Assembly (NCBI GenBank): GCA_024743275.1
Contig: JANSWW010000014.1
Coordinates: 20,740-84,739, forward strand
Reading direction: 5' to 3'
Length of the DNA stretch: 64,000 bases
Source: Alphaproteobacteria bacterium
Lineage (GTDB): Bacteria; Pseudomonadota; Alphaproteobacteria; JANSWW01
Shown piece after piece: positions 18,642 through 26,901 of this stretch. The notes under the pieces were generated by a model. That model ran no database searches. It saw nothing but the letters and a program-made list of their open reading frames with translations, and had not been told where the DNA came from. The translations under genes were made by a program, and so were the position numbers. The number at the start of each line of letters is the position of its first letter. Positions within the stretch are counted from its first letter, which is position 1.

Positions 18642-19426
18642 CCGCGGCGAAGATCGAGGTGAGGGGGCTCGAGAAGGCCTATGACCGCGTCCCGATCCTG
18701 GAGCGCGTTTCCCTTTCGGTGGACGCCGGCAGCTTCGTGACCATCGTCGGCGCGTCCGGCTGCGGCAAGTCCACCTTCCTTCGGATGCTGTTGTCCCAGG
18801 AATTGCCGAGCCGGGGTGATATCCTGAAGGACGGAACGCCCCTGCCGGAGGAGCCGACGCCGGACCGGGGGATCGTCTTCCAGCGCTACTCGGTCTTTCC
18901 GCACCTGACCGTCGAGGACAATCTGATCCTGGCCGGCGAGTTTGCCGGGTCGTCCTGGACGGGCCGCTTCTTCGGGGCCGCCCGCCGGGCGGCACAAGAC
19001 AAGGTCGCGGGTCTGCTCGACAAGATCGGTCTCGCCCATGCCCGGAACAAATACCCGGCCCAGCTTTCCGGCGGCATGCAGCAGCGCCTCGCCATCGCCC
19101 AGAGCCTTACCATGGAACCCGACATCCTGCTGCTCGACGAGCCCTTCGGGGCGCTCGATCCGGGCATCCGGGCCGATATGCACGACCTCCTGCTCGGTCT
19201 GTGGGAGGAGCGGCGCATGACCATCTTCATGGTGACCCACGACATTCACGAGGCCTTCAAGCTCGGCACCCGCATGCTGGTGTTCGACAAGGTCCGCCAC
19301 GATCCGGACGCGCCGGAGGCCTATGGCGCGACCGTAACCTATGACCTTCCGCTTACCCCGGCCGCCAAGGCCAAGGGCGCCCCGCCCGATCCCGACAGCC
19401 TGAGCCTGACGGGCAAACGCAGTTGA
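18638..19426 (+). CDS. ABC transporter ATPase, nitrate/taurine (guanidine) type
   Basis: The 262-residue ATPase shows Walker A GASGCGKSTFLRM, signature LSGGMQQRLAIAQSL, Walker B ILLLDEPFGALDPG and the MVTHDIHEAF switch, as in SsuB/TauB/NrtD proteins. The C-terminal 30 residues (YDLPLTPAAKAKGAPPDPDS) form a proline-rich tail. It completes the receptor-permease-ATPase set and is followed after 34 bases by the ureohydrolase. Confidence 0.9.
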   Translation: MTAAKIEVRGLEKAYDRVPILERVSLSVDAGSFVTIVGASGCGKSTFLRMLLSQELPSRGDILKDGTPLPEEPTPDRGIVFQRYSVFPHLTVEDNLILAGEFAGSSWTGRFFGAARRAAQDKVAGLLDKIGLAHARNKYPAQLSGGMQQRLAIAQSLTMEPDILLLDEPFGALDPGIRADMHDLLLGLWEERRMTIFMVTHDIHEAFKLGTRMLVFDKVRHDPDAPEAYGATVTYDLPLTPAAKAKGAPPDPDSLSLTGKRS

Positions 19427-19460
19427 CTGAGTTCCCGCAAGAAATCCCAGGAGATTCCCG

Positions 19461-20702
19461 ATGACCCGATGGTCCGCTCCCTTCGACGCCCGCGCCCGGA
19501 GATTCGCCGGCGGGACGCCACCCCGCCCGGATGGCCGCCGCGCCCATCACCCCGACTTCGACAAGCTGCAGCTGCGCGGCTGGAAGGCGGCGGAGAAGGA
19601 GGGAACGTTGCCTTCCGACGCCTGGAAGAAGGAGCGGCAATGGGCGTTGCGTATGGGGCTCACCGGGTCGGACAGTCTGGAGGACCGCAATATCCCGACC
19701 TTCGCCCGGGGCGAACTGCCCCACTATGCCGGCATCAACACCTTCTTGAAGGCACCCTATGTCGAGGATGTGACCCTGGTCGGGAACTATGACGCGGCGA
19801 TCATCGGGGTTCCGTTCGACGGCGGCACCACCTACCGGCCCGGCACCCGTTTCGGGCCGCAGGGCGTGCGCAAGATCTCGGCGCTCTATACGCCGTACAA
19901 CTACGAAATGGGGGTCGACCTGCGGGAGCAGATGACGCTGTGCGATGTCGGCGACATCTTCACGATCCCGGCCAATATCGAAAAGACCTTCGACCAGATC
20001 ACACGGGCGGTCAGCCATGTGGCGTCCTCCGGCGCCCTGCCCATCATGATCGGCGGCGACCACTCCATCGGCTTCCCCTGTGTCCGGGGTATCGCCAACT
20101 GCACGTCCAAACGGATCGGCATTGTCCATTTCGACCGCCATATCGACATTCAGGAAAAGGATCTCGACGAGCGGATGCACACCACGCCCTGGTTCCATGC
20201 CACGGATCTCGCCAATGTTCCGGCGGTCAATCTGGTTCAGGTCGGGATCGGCGGCTGGCAGGTCCCGCGCGAAGGCGTCGAGGAGGCCCGACGGCGCAAC
20301 ACCAACATCTTCACCATGCGCGATGTCGAGGAACTGGGCCTGGCCGAAACGGCCGCCCGGGCGTTGGAACTCGCCTGGAAGGACGCGGACGCGGTCTACA
20401 TCTCCTTCGACATCGATTCGGTGGACTGCGGTTTCGTGCCGGGGACCGGCTGGCCGGAGCCGGGCGGCTTCCTGCCCCGCGAGGCGCTGGAACTGGTCGG
20501 TCTGGTCGCGGCCGAAGGGATTTGTGGGCTCGAGGTGGTCGAGGTCTCGCCGCCCTACGACACTTCCGACATCACGGCCCTGTTGGCCACGAGGGTGATC
20601 GTCGATGTGCTCGGCACCCTGGTATCCCACGGAAAGCTCGGCGCCCATAAGGGCATCATCGACAAGCCGGTCAGCATTCCGGCCGGGCCGGATCCGGAAT
20701 AG
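19461..20702 (+). CDS. gdmH: Ureohydrolase, probable Ni-dependent guanidine hydrolase (GdmH-like)
   Basis: A 413-residue arginase/agmatinase-fold enzyme. Dimetal ligands are readable: H201 (GGDHS), D225, H227 and D229 (FDRHID), D317 and D319 (SFDIDSVD). Two departures from ordinary agmatinase, Arg in place of Ala in DRHxD and Trp331 in GTGWPEPGG, together with the roughly 80-residue N-terminal extension and HTTPWFHAT, fit the guanidine hydrolases typified by Sll1077 of Synechocystis, which give urea and ammonia and need nickel. AGGAG precedes the ATG. Setting between a guanidine-type importer and a His-rich protein, next to urease, supports this; agmatinase or guanidinobutyrase remain possible. 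Confidence 0.8.
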   Translation: MTRWSAPFDARARRFAGGTPPRPDGRRAHHPDFDKLQLRGWKAAEKEGTLPSDAWKKERQWALRMGLTGSDSLEDRNIPTFARGELPHYAGINTFLKAPYVEDVTLVGNYDAAIIGVPFDGGTTYRPGTRFGPQGVRKISALYTPYNYEMGVDLREQMTLCDVGDIFTIPANIEKTFDQITRAVSHVASSGALPIMIGGDHSIGFPCVRGIANCTSKRIGIVHFDRHIDIQEKDLDERMHTTPWFHATDLANVPAVNLVQVGIGGWQVPREGVEEARRRNTNIFTMRDVEELGLAETAARALELAWKDADAVYISFDIDSVDCGFVPGTGWPEPGGFLPREALELVGLVAAEGICGLEVVEVSPPYDTSDITALLATRVIVDVLGTLVSHGKLGAHKGIIDKPVSIPAGPDPE

Positions 20703-20713
20703 GGGAGAGACCG

Positions 20714-21205
20714 ATGCACGACGATCATCATCACCCGGGGCATCACCACCCGGGGCATCACGACCACGACCACGGGCACCATCACCACGACGACGACGGC
20801 CACCATCACCATGGGCCGGGGCATAATCATGGCGACCCGCGCCATCTCCACTCCCATGTCCACGGTGCGGGGGATCGGGAGAAGGCGGAGGAACTGCAGG
20901 TTCTGATGACCAGTTTCCTCGACGGCTTCCGGGCGGCCGAGGACAAGAACAGCTTCCTTCGGATCGCCGGGATCCCCTTCCACAAGGAGGGGCCGGACGG
21001 CCTGACCATGCATCTGGTCGACGCGGCGATCACCTCGAATTGGCAGATCGGAACGGCGTCGCCGGCCTTCGCCTCGCGGGAGCTTGTGTATCTGCCCTAT
21101 CCGGGCAAGATGATCGCCGAGCGGGAGACAATGACCTTCACCTATGTCTCCCTGACCCACCGGGAGGATGTGGGGCTCCAGGATGTGCTGAAAGTCGCTT
21201 CCTGA
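20714..21205 (+). CDS. Histidine-rich protein, candidate nickel chaperone for the guanidine hydrolase
   Basis: A 163-residue cytoplasmic protein (no signal peptide) whose first 50 residues contain 25 histidines plus many aspartates, a typical nickel/zinc store. The remaining 110 residues form an ordered domain I do not recognise: EKAEELQVLMTSFLDGFRAA, then FLRIAGIPFHKEG, ending THREDVGLQDVL. GGGGAGAGACCG is the ribosome site, 11 bases after the hydrolase stop, so the two are co-expressed. Cyanobacterial guanidine hydrolase needs HypA/HypB-like helpers; none is in this operon, so this protein may fill that role. The function is inference from context and composition. Confidence 0.7.
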   Translation: MHDDHHHPGHHHPGHHDHDHGHHHHDDDGHHHHGPGHNHGDPRHLHSHVHGAGDREKAEELQVLMTSFLDGFRAAEDKNSFLRIAGIPFHKEGPDGLTMHLVDAAITSNWQIGTASPAFASRELVYLPYPGKMIAERETMTFTYVSLTHREDVGLQDVLKVAS

Positions 21206-21254
21206 CCCGGTGCAAACCTTGTTGGGTTGTCCAACGGATGGCTTGGGAGTCCGT

Positions 21255-21683
21255 ATGCTTCGCCCGCTCATCGCCTTGCTGCTGATGATCACGCCGGCGG
21301 TCGCCTGGGAGGCGACGCCGGGTCCCATTTGCGCGCTGACCCATGACGGCAGGGACGCTTTCGTCCGGCTGACCTATGATCCATCGATTCCGGAATACTC
21401 GATCGCGATCACGGTCCAAGATCCCTGGGTGAACACGGCGCGATTCGCGATCCGTTTCGAGGGGCCGCGCGGCCTCGCGATCTCCACCGAGCGGCATGTC
21501 CTGTCGCCCGACGGCAAAACCCTGACCGTAACCGATAGCGGGTTCAGCAATGTTCTCGATGGCCTCGAGTTCAATGTCACCGCGACGGCGTTGCTTGGGG
21601 ACAGGGCCGTGACGCTCCTGTTGGACGGTGCGGCCCCGGCCGTGCGTGACTTTCGCGCCTGCGCCTCCGGCCTGAGTGCTTAA
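21255..21683 (+). CDS. Small secreted protein, unknown function
   Basis: A 142-residue protein beginning with a signal peptide (MLRPLIALLLMITPAVAWEA). The mature part looks like a compact beta-rich domain with two cysteines (ICALTHDG and FRACASGL) that could pair. I do not recognise the family. ATG 21255 is preferred to an in-frame GTG at 21210 because it puts the signal at the N-terminus. It follows the His-rich gene by 49 bases on the same strand, so it may be read from the same transcript, but nothing ties it to guanidine use. Confidence 0.6.
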   Translation: MLRPLIALLLMITPAVAWEATPGPICALTHDGRDAFVRLTYDPSIPEYSIAITVQDPWVNTARFAIRFEGPRGLAISTERHVLSPDGKTLTVTDSGFSNVLDGLEFNVTATALLGDRAVTLLLDGAAPAVRDFRACASGLSA

Positions 21684-21717
21684 GCCCCCGAACCGGAGAA
21701 GGACCTTGGGGCGGGAG

Positions 21718-22242
21718 TCAAGAACCGCGCGAACCGTTCAAGGCGACAGGTAGGGCATAACGGGTCTTGTCCGTCGCCGTTGCGCCCAGCCCGGCGTAGA
21801 ATCGCTTGGCGTCGGCGTTCCAACTCGGTGTCTGCCACTTGACCGTGGGGAGGCCGCGCCGACGGGCCTCAGCGGTCACCACGTCGATTAGCCGACGGCC
21901 GAGCCCGCGGCCCCGGTAACCGTGCTTGAGAAAAAGGCAGTCCATGTGCAGGAAGGCGTCCGCGCTCCAGGTCTCGAACTCTTCCGTCATGGACACGAAC
22001 CCGACGAGATCGCCGCCTTTTTCGGCGACCCTTTCGGCGACCCTTTCGGCGACATGTATGGCAACGCGCGGCACCGGCGCCGAAAGGGCCTCGGCGAGAC
22101 GCACCGCATGCCCCCGGGGGTCGAAGGGCGCGCGTTCATAGGCGGCGTGCAGGGCGCAGAGCGCGCTCAGCGCCTCGCCGTCGGCCGCGCCGGCCGGGCG
22201 AATGATGATCGCCGGCGCCGGGTCCGGATCACGCAGGGTCAT
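21718..22242 (-). CDS. GNAT family N-acetyltransferase
   Basis: A 174-residue acyltransferase. The acetyl-CoA-binding motif A reads FLKHGYRGRGLGRRLIDVV (Q/RxxGxG/A form), followed by WQTPSWNADAKRFYAGLGA, as in diamine/spermidine-type GNATs. An internal tandem, VAERVAERVAEKG, comes from a 12-base DNA repeat (22020-22053) and lies in a loop before the beta strand GDLVGFVSMTEE. Its start lies 14 bases inside the end of the upstream SnoaL-like gene, so both are co-translated. Substrate unknown. Confidence 0.85.
   Translation of the reverse strand: MTLRDPDPAPAIIIRPAGAADGEALSALCALHAAYERAPFDPRGHAVRLAEALSAPVPRVAIHVAERVAERVAEKGGDLVGFVSMTEEFETWSADAFLHMDCLFLKHGYRGRGLGRRLIDVVTAEARRRGLPTVKWQTPSWNADAKRFYAGLGATATDKTRYALPVALNGSRGS
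22020..22053 (-). repeat. 12-base in-frame tandem repeat inside the GNAT gene
   Basis: On the plus strand TTTCGGCGACCC occurs at 22020 and 22032, with a third copy of ten bases at 22044. On the coding strand it adds Val-Ala-Glu-Arg units. Because the unit is a multiple of three, copy-number change would keep the frame. Confidence 0.85.
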
Positions 22243-22621
22243 AGATCTTCCGAAAGGCTTCTTTCCGCCGGATCAGGGTCCCCGCGAAGGTCAGGATATC
22301 GCACCCATGGGCCTGTGGATCGGGGCTTTCGGGCGGCAGGCGATAGCGCCACTCCCAAACCGCGTGGTCGTCCATCAGAATCCGGTTGAAGACATGGCTT
22401 TCGACGGCCCGGTCCGCCGCCCAGACGCGACGGATTCCCGCCGCCACCTCAGCCTTGCCCCGATAGATGTGGCCGGGCGCGGAAACGAGAGACGGCGCAT
22501 AAACGCAGTCTTCGGTCATCAAGGCGAGGAGGGCTTGCAGGTCGTGGTCGCGCCAAGCTTGCAGGAACCCCTCGAGGGTCGCCTCACGCCGGGCTCTCAA
22601 ATCCGCTTCGGACGGAGTCAT
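22229..22621 (-). CDS. SnoaL/NTF2-like domain protein
   Basis: A 130-residue protein of the nuclear-transport-factor-2-like fold: an N-terminal helix (LEGFLQAWRDHDLQALLALM), TEDCVYAPSLVSAPG, YRGKAEVAAGIRRVW and a beta-sheet part with VWEWRYRLP. Such proteins include small hydrolases, isomerases and stress proteins; sequence alone does not give a reaction. It is co-transcribed with the GNAT gene. Confidence 0.75.
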   Translation of the reverse strand: MTPSEADLRARREATLEGFLQAWRDHDLQALLALMTEDCVYAPSLVSAPGHIYRGKAEVAAGIRRVWAADRAVESHVFNRILMDDHAVWEWRYRLPPESPDPQAHGCDILTFAGTLIRRKEAFRKIYDPA

Positions 22622-22800
22622 GCGACGGCCAGGGGTTTTGTGGCACAGGTTGTCATGGAAAGGCCTTGGGGCTGGTGTTCGCTGGCGACGACCCTAGCGC
22701 CCGCTTTCCCATGGTCGACAGTGGCGATCTTTCCAGTCTGCGGTGGATTTGCGCCAAACGCCCTGCCCGACGGCTCTTTGCATGCCCCGGCGCATCACCC

Positions 22801-23034
22801 CTATTTCAGAAATGTGGCAATCTCGTCGAGAAGCGCGAGACGTTCCTTCTTGAGGTCCTCCAGATGGACGTCCCCCATCGGTTCCACATTGGTTTCCCCA
22901 CGATGGATCTCGCGGTTGATGCGATGGTGTTGATCACAGAGCTTCGTGAAATGGGCGTTGTCGGCTTTCAGCGCCTGGATCCGAGCGGCATGCTGCGGGA
23001 ATTCTTCTGCAAGATCATGGGGTGTGTGAGACAT
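22801..23034 (-). CDS. DUF465 (YdcH family) small coiled-coil protein
   Basis: A 77-residue helical hairpin protein: HDLAEEFPQHAARIQALKAD, HFTKLCDQHHRINREIHRGE, and ending HLEDLKKERLALLDEIATFL, the standard DUF465 pattern. Family function is not known. I chose the second ATG (23034), which follows a short purine-rich ribosome site, over the upstream in-frame GTG. A perfect FNR/FixK-type box lies 65-78 bases upstream, which suggests induction at low oxygen. Confidence 0.88.
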   Translation of the reverse strand: MSHTPHDLAEEFPQHAARIQALKADNAHFTKLCDQHHRINREIHRGETNVEPMGDVHLEDLKKERLALLDEIATFLK

Positions 23035-23410
23035 TCCTGTGCGGTCCTTTCTTTGTGGAATCACAAAGAGAGACTAACGCTCCGGTCGCCGCCCTTTCTT
23101 GATCCTGATCAAGCATTCGGGACAACGACCCATTTCGGGGTTGCGAGCAACCCAATTGCGCATGCTATCGCGGAAGGTCGGGTGGGCTCTGAACCAAAGC
23201 CCGCTTGAGCCGGATCGGGAAGCCGACGTGAAGCGCGGAAAGACTTGTGGACATACTTTGGTCTGCGACACCGCCGTCCAGACACTGGACGGAACATTCC
23301 TGTCGGTTCAGTTGACATTTGAAACATATGCTCTCTACCCTCCGTGGAAGTTCGGAATTCCGAGCTTGGCACCATCAAAAACGCCAATTCTTGAGCAAGG
23401 GGGTATCGAG
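23035..23410. other. Intergenic region between DUF465 gene and amino-acid importer
   Basis: 376 bases between divergent genes. It contains the FNR-type box at 23099-23112 near the DUF465 side. Short open frames on both strands cover it but do not look like proteins. Toward 23310-23400 it becomes more AT-rich, as expected for the promoter of the importer. TTGGCACC at 23368-23375 resembles a -24 element but has no -12 partner. Confidence 0.55.
23099..23112. promoter_or_regulatory. FNR/FixK/Anr-type operator
   Basis: TTGATCCTGATCAA is a perfect match to the TTGAT-N4-ATCAA box of FNR/FixK-type oxygen regulators. The centre is 71 bases from the DUF465 start codon; an activator at -41.5 would give transcription start near 23064 and a 30-base leader. 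It is about 300 bases from the divergent importer gene, so it more likely serves DUF465. Confidence 0.65.
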
Positions 23411-24244
23411 ATGCAAAAAGTCCTATCCGCCGCCATCCTGTCGGCGATCACTTTGACGTCCGTCAGCGCCTACTCTGCCCAATGCACCAATGAGACCTGG
23501 AACCGGGTCATGGAGCGCGGCAAGGTCGTCGTCGGCGTCAAGGCGGACTACAAGCCTTGGGGGTACAGGAACGAGTCCGGGGAACTTGTCGGCATGGAGA
23601 TCGACATGGCGAAGGACGTGGCGGCGACCATGGGCGTCGAGCTCGAACTGGTGCCGGTGCAGTCGTCGAACCGCATGCAGTTCCTGGAGCAGGGCAAGAT
23701 CGACATGATGATCGCCACGATGTCGGACCGTAAGGACCGCCGGGAGATCGTCGGCATCGTCCAGCCGAACTACTACACCTCCGGAACCAACGTCATGGCG
23801 CCGAAGGCGCTGGCGCTCAAGGAGTGGACCGATCTTTCCGGCAAGCCGGTCTGCGGCAAGCAGGGCGCCTTCTACAACAAGATCGTCGAAGAGCGCTATG
23901 ACGCCGACATCGTGGCGTTCACCGGAAATGCCGAGGCCAAGCAGGCGCTTCGCGACAAGAAATGCATCGCTTGGGTCTATGACGACAGTTCGATCATGGC
24001 CGATCTCGCGTCCGGCAACTGGGACGATTTCGAAATGCCGATGCAGACAGAGGACGACAACCCGTGGGGATTGGCCGTGCCGAAGGACGAGTTGAACTGT
24101 GTCTTCGGGAAGTTCATGTCCGGCATGCAATACAACTGGCACCAGTCCGGCGCGCTGATCGAGCTGGAGAAGAAGTGGGGCATTCAGGCCACCTCCTATC
24201 TCGAAAAGCAGAATCAGCGGTTTGGCGACTGGCTTGCCGAGTGA
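23411..24244 (+). CDS. Polar amino-acid ABC transporter, substrate-binding protein
   Basis: A 277-residue periplasmic binding protein of the SBP_bac_3 family: signal peptide MQKVLSAAILSAITLTSVSA, then RGKVVVGVKADYKPWGYRNE and GMEIDMAKDVAATMG, the typical lobe 1 start. Cysteines at the mature N-terminus, KPVCGKQ, KKCIAW and LNCVFG may form disulfides. The family binds amino acids such as glutamate, glutamine or basic residues; the ligand cannot be told here. ATG 23411 follows GGGGGTATCGAG. It heads a four-gene importer operon to 26753. Confidence 0.88.
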   Translation: MQKVLSAAILSAITLTSVSAYSAQCTNETWNRVMERGKVVVGVKADYKPWGYRNESGELVGMEIDMAKDVAATMGVELELVPVQSSNRMQFLEQGKIDMMIATMSDRKDRREIVGIVQPNYYTSGTNVMAPKALALKEWTDLSGKPVCGKQGAFYNKIVEERYDADIVAFTGNAEAKQALRDKKCIAWVYDDSSIMADLASGNWDDFEMPMQTEDDNPWGLAVPKDELNCVFGKFMSGMQYNWHQSGALIELEKKWGIQATSYLEKQNQRFGDWLAE

Positions 24245-24335
24245 TCCCGTCTCCGGTGCTTTGATAAGACCTGCCAGCCTCTTTTGCCGACGATGACGGC
24301 GAGGGGGCTGGCGACACTCTTTGCTCGGGGCGATA

Positions 24336-25091
24336 ATGATTGAGTTGATCCAGGAGTTCTTCCGCCAATTGGCGGCGGACTATCCGCGTTGGAACTTCAT
24401 CTTCTTTTATGAGGAACGGCAGTTCGACAAGGTCGCGGAAGGCCTCTGGGTCACCGTTCAGCTATCGGTCTTCTGTATCTTCTTCTCGGTTCTGGTCGGT
24501 GTGGTCGGCGCGTGGATGCAGGGTTCGCCGTCCAGGCTGTTGCGGATGATCGTGCAGGGCTACATCCAGTTCTTTCGTAATACGCCGCCCCTCGTGCAGC
24601 TTCTCTTCTTCTATTTCGCGCTGGGGCAATTCACCCCGACCCATTCGCCGGACGGCTGGCTGGAGGTGCCGATCATCTCCAATGTCGGCTGGGCGGTGAT
24701 CTCGCTCAGTCTCTTCGCCGGCGCCTTCAATGTTGAGATTTTTCGCGCCGGCATCGAAGCGGTCCCGGAATCCACGCGGGAGGCGTCCGACAGTCTCGGT
24801 TTCACGCGCCTCCAAACCTACGGATACATCGTGCTGCCCTTGGCGCTGCGCATCTGCCTGCCTTCGCTGAACAACAATCTGGTCAATCTCGTCAAGACGA
24901 CCACCCAGGCCTTCGCCATCGCGGTGCCGGAAATGCTCTACCAGTCGGTCACGATCTGGAACGACTATCCGAGCGCCCAGAACCCGATGATGCTGGTCCT
25001 GTTCGTGGTCTACATCCTCTTGGTCGGCGTGGTCGTCATGTCCATGAATAGGTGGGAGCGGGCGATGAAAATCCCCGGCTACGGGACTTGA
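24336..25091 (+). CDS. Polar amino-acid ABC transporter, permease 1
   Basis: A 251-residue HisM/GlnP-type permease: FRNTPPLVQLLFFYFALGQF is the family's entry motif and EASDSLGFTRLQTYGYIVLPLALRICLP the ATPase-contact (EAA) loop. ATG 24336 is chosen over an in-frame TTG 15 bases upstream. Its end overlaps the second permease. About five membrane helices; located in the inner membrane as one half of the channel. Confidence 0.88.
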   Translation: MIELIQEFFRQLAADYPRWNFIFFYEERQFDKVAEGLWVTVQLSVFCIFFSVLVGVVGAWMQGSPSRLLRMIVQGYIQFFRNTPPLVQLLFFYFALGQFTPTHSPDGWLEVPIISNVGWAVISLSLFAGAFNVEIFRAGIEAVPESTREASDSLGFTRLQTYGYIVLPLALRICLPSLNNNLVNLVKTTTQAFAIAVPEMLYQSVTIWNDYPSAQNPMMLVLFVVYILLVGVVVMSMNRWERAMKIPGYGT

Positions 25092-25987
25092 GCGCCCGCC
25101 GTCCGATCCCCGGCCTCGGTGCGGCGCCATCCACCGACCTGCCGGTGCTGCTGCCCTTCGACCGGGGCAAGGGACGCACACCCGACATCTATCTGGCGAC
25201 GCGTTGGCTCGCCTCGCTGCCCCCGTGGACGCCGTTGCTGATCCTCGCCGTGATGTTGGCGTGGCCGCTGGTGGCCCATGCCCAGGGACGCTACGCCTAT
25301 TCCGATGCCTTCGACGCGCTGTTCCGGTGGATGCCCTTTCTGGTGTTCGAGGGCTTTTTCTTCAACATCCTGATCTCTTTCCTGGCGATGGCCATCGGCA
25401 CCGTGGCGGGTGCGGCCCTCGGCCTGGCCCAGATCTCCCTCAATCCGATGCTGCGCAGGGCCGCCTGGTTCATCACCCAGTTGTTCCGGAATTCGCCTTG
25501 GCTGGTGCTTCTGTTCATCGTCCTGTTGGCGTTCCCCTTCGAGATCGTGATCGGCGGCGTGATCATCCCGATCCCCGACTGGATGAAGGCTGTGTTCGGC
25601 CTGTCCCTGCCGATCATGGCGAATATCTCCGAGGTCGTGCGGGGAGCCGTCCAGTCGGTGCCGACAGCGCAGTGGGAGGCGTCGGAATCGCTCGCCTTCA
25701 CCCGCCGTCAGACCATGTGGCAGATCATTCTGCCGCAGTGCTTCAAGCGCATGATCCCGCCGTGGATGAACTGGTACGCGATCCTCACCATGGCGACGCC
25801 GCTTTGCTCGCTCCTCGGCGTCGAGGAACTGATCACCCTCTCCCGTCAGGCGATGGAGGGAGAGGACAACCATCCGGAGCTGCTGGTGCCGTTCTTCGGC
25901 TTCGCCCTCGTCATCTTCTTTATGTACTGCTATCCGATCGCCAGGGCGACCATCTGGCTCGAGCGGAAATACTCAGTAAAGCTGTAG
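25088..25987 (+). CDS. Polar amino-acid ABC transporter, permease 2
   Basis: The second HisQ/GlnP-type permease, about 299 residues from the TTG that overlaps the upstream stop (TTGA); a GTG at 25052 in frame is an alternative. It has a longer N-terminal cytoplasmic stretch than permease 1, then FNILISFLAMAIGTVAGAAL, FRNSPWLVLLFIVLLA and the EAA loop EASESLAFTRRQTMWQIILP. The pair would form a heterodimeric channel. Confidence 0.87.
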   Translation: MSARRPIPGLGAAPSTDLPVLLPFDRGKGRTPDIYLATRWLASLPPWTPLLILAVMLAWPLVAHAQGRYAYSDAFDALFRWMPFLVFEGFFFNILISFLAMAIGTVAGAALGLAQISLNPMLRRAAWFITQLFRNSPWLVLLFIVLLAFPFEIVIGGVIIPIPDWMKAVFGLSLPIMANISEVVRGAVQSVPTAQWEASESLAFTRRQTMWQIILPQCFKRMIPPWMNWYAILTMATPLCSLLGVEELITLSRQAMEGEDNHPELLVPFFGFALVIFFMYCYPIARATIWLERKYSVKL

Positions 25988-25997
25988 GAGCTCGGCC

Positions 25998-26753
25998 ATG
26001 CCCGATACCGCCTGGACCCCGGATCAGCCCATCGTCTCATTAAAAGACGTCCATAAGTCCTTCGGTGAGCTTGAGGTCCTCCGGGGCGTCTCGATAGACG
26101 TTATGAAAGGGGAGGTGATCTGCATCATCGGGCCGTCGGGATCGGGAAAGTCGACCCTGATCCGGTGCATCAACGGTCTGAACGATATTCAAAGCGGCTC
26201 GATCACCGTCGAGGGGCTGGAGGTGCACGACCCGAAGCTCGACAAATTGGCGTTGCGCCGCAAGGTCGGCATGGTCTTTCAGCAGTACAACCTCTTCCCG
26301 CATAAGACCGCGCTCGAAAACATCATGATGGCGCCCCTCAAGGTCTTGAAGGAACCGAAGGAGGAGGTCGCCGCACGGGCCCGCCGGCTGCTGGCGAAGG
26401 TCCGGCTCGACGGCAAGGAGGACAGCTATCCCGGCGAGCTGTCCGGCGGTCAGCAGCAGCGGGTGGCCATCGCCCGCTCCCTCGCCATGAACCCCGATGT
26501 CATGCTCTTCGACGAGGTAACGGCCGCCCTCGATCCGGAAACGGTCAAGGAGGTGTTGGTGACGATCAAGGAACTCGCCGGGGACGGCATGACCTGCATC
26601 CTGGTCACCCATGAGATGGGGTTTGCGCGGGAAATCGCGGATCACATCTATTTCACCGATCGCGGGGTCATCGTCGAGCACGGCCCGCCCGCGACCTTCT
26701 TCAAGGAGGCGAAGGACCCGCGGACCAAGGAATTCCTCAGCCAGATCCTCTGA
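25998..26753 (+). CDS. Polar amino-acid ABC transporter, ATPase
   Basis: A 251-residue GlnQ/HisP-type ATPase: Walker [18 protein letters not shown], signature LSGGQQQRVAIARSLAM, Walker B VMLFDEVTAALDPE (Val after DE is usual in GlnQ proteins), switch LVTHEMGFAREIAD. It closes the importer operon that begins at 23411, ten bases after permease 2. The gap of 148 bases that follows shows no feature. Confidence 0.93.
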   Translation: MPDTAWTPDQPIVSLKDVHKSFGELEVLRGVSIDVMKGEVICIIGPSGSGKSTLIRCINGLNDIQSGSITVEGLEVHDPKLDKLALRRKVGMVFQQYNLFPHKTALENIMMAPLKVLKEPKEEVAARARRLLAKVRLDGKEDSYPGELSGGQQQRVAIARSLAMNPDVMLFDEVTAALDPETVKEVLVTIKELAGDGMTCILVTHEMGFAREIADHIYFTDRGVIVEHGPPATFFKEAKDPRTKEFLSQIL

Positions 26754-26901
26754 GCCAGTTCTTTGGGGTCGGTGAGGCGTTCGGCCGGCGAATCCCGCTT
26801 GCGGATCTGCCCTGTCCCGCTTGCGTCGAGGGCGGAGAGCGACAATCTAACGCTTCATGAGTGGCTGGAACTCATCCCGACATGCGAGAGGCCCATAGTT
26901 C

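Noticed and set aside
16782..18995. 737-codon minus-strand ORF across the guanidine-type importer
   Set aside because: Low-complexity Arg/Gly/Asp/His-rich translation opposite three clear importer genes.
23074..23271. Minus-strand ORF of 65 codons with a CPEC motif upstream of the DUF465 gene
   Set aside because: Third-position composition is not convincingly coding, no ribosome site is visible, and the frame runs across the perfect FNR-type box at 23099-23112, which fits promoter DNA better.
23368..23384. TTGGCACC upstream of the amino-acid importer as a sigma-54 promoter
   Set aside because: There is no GC 12 bases after the GG; the -12 region is a run of A.
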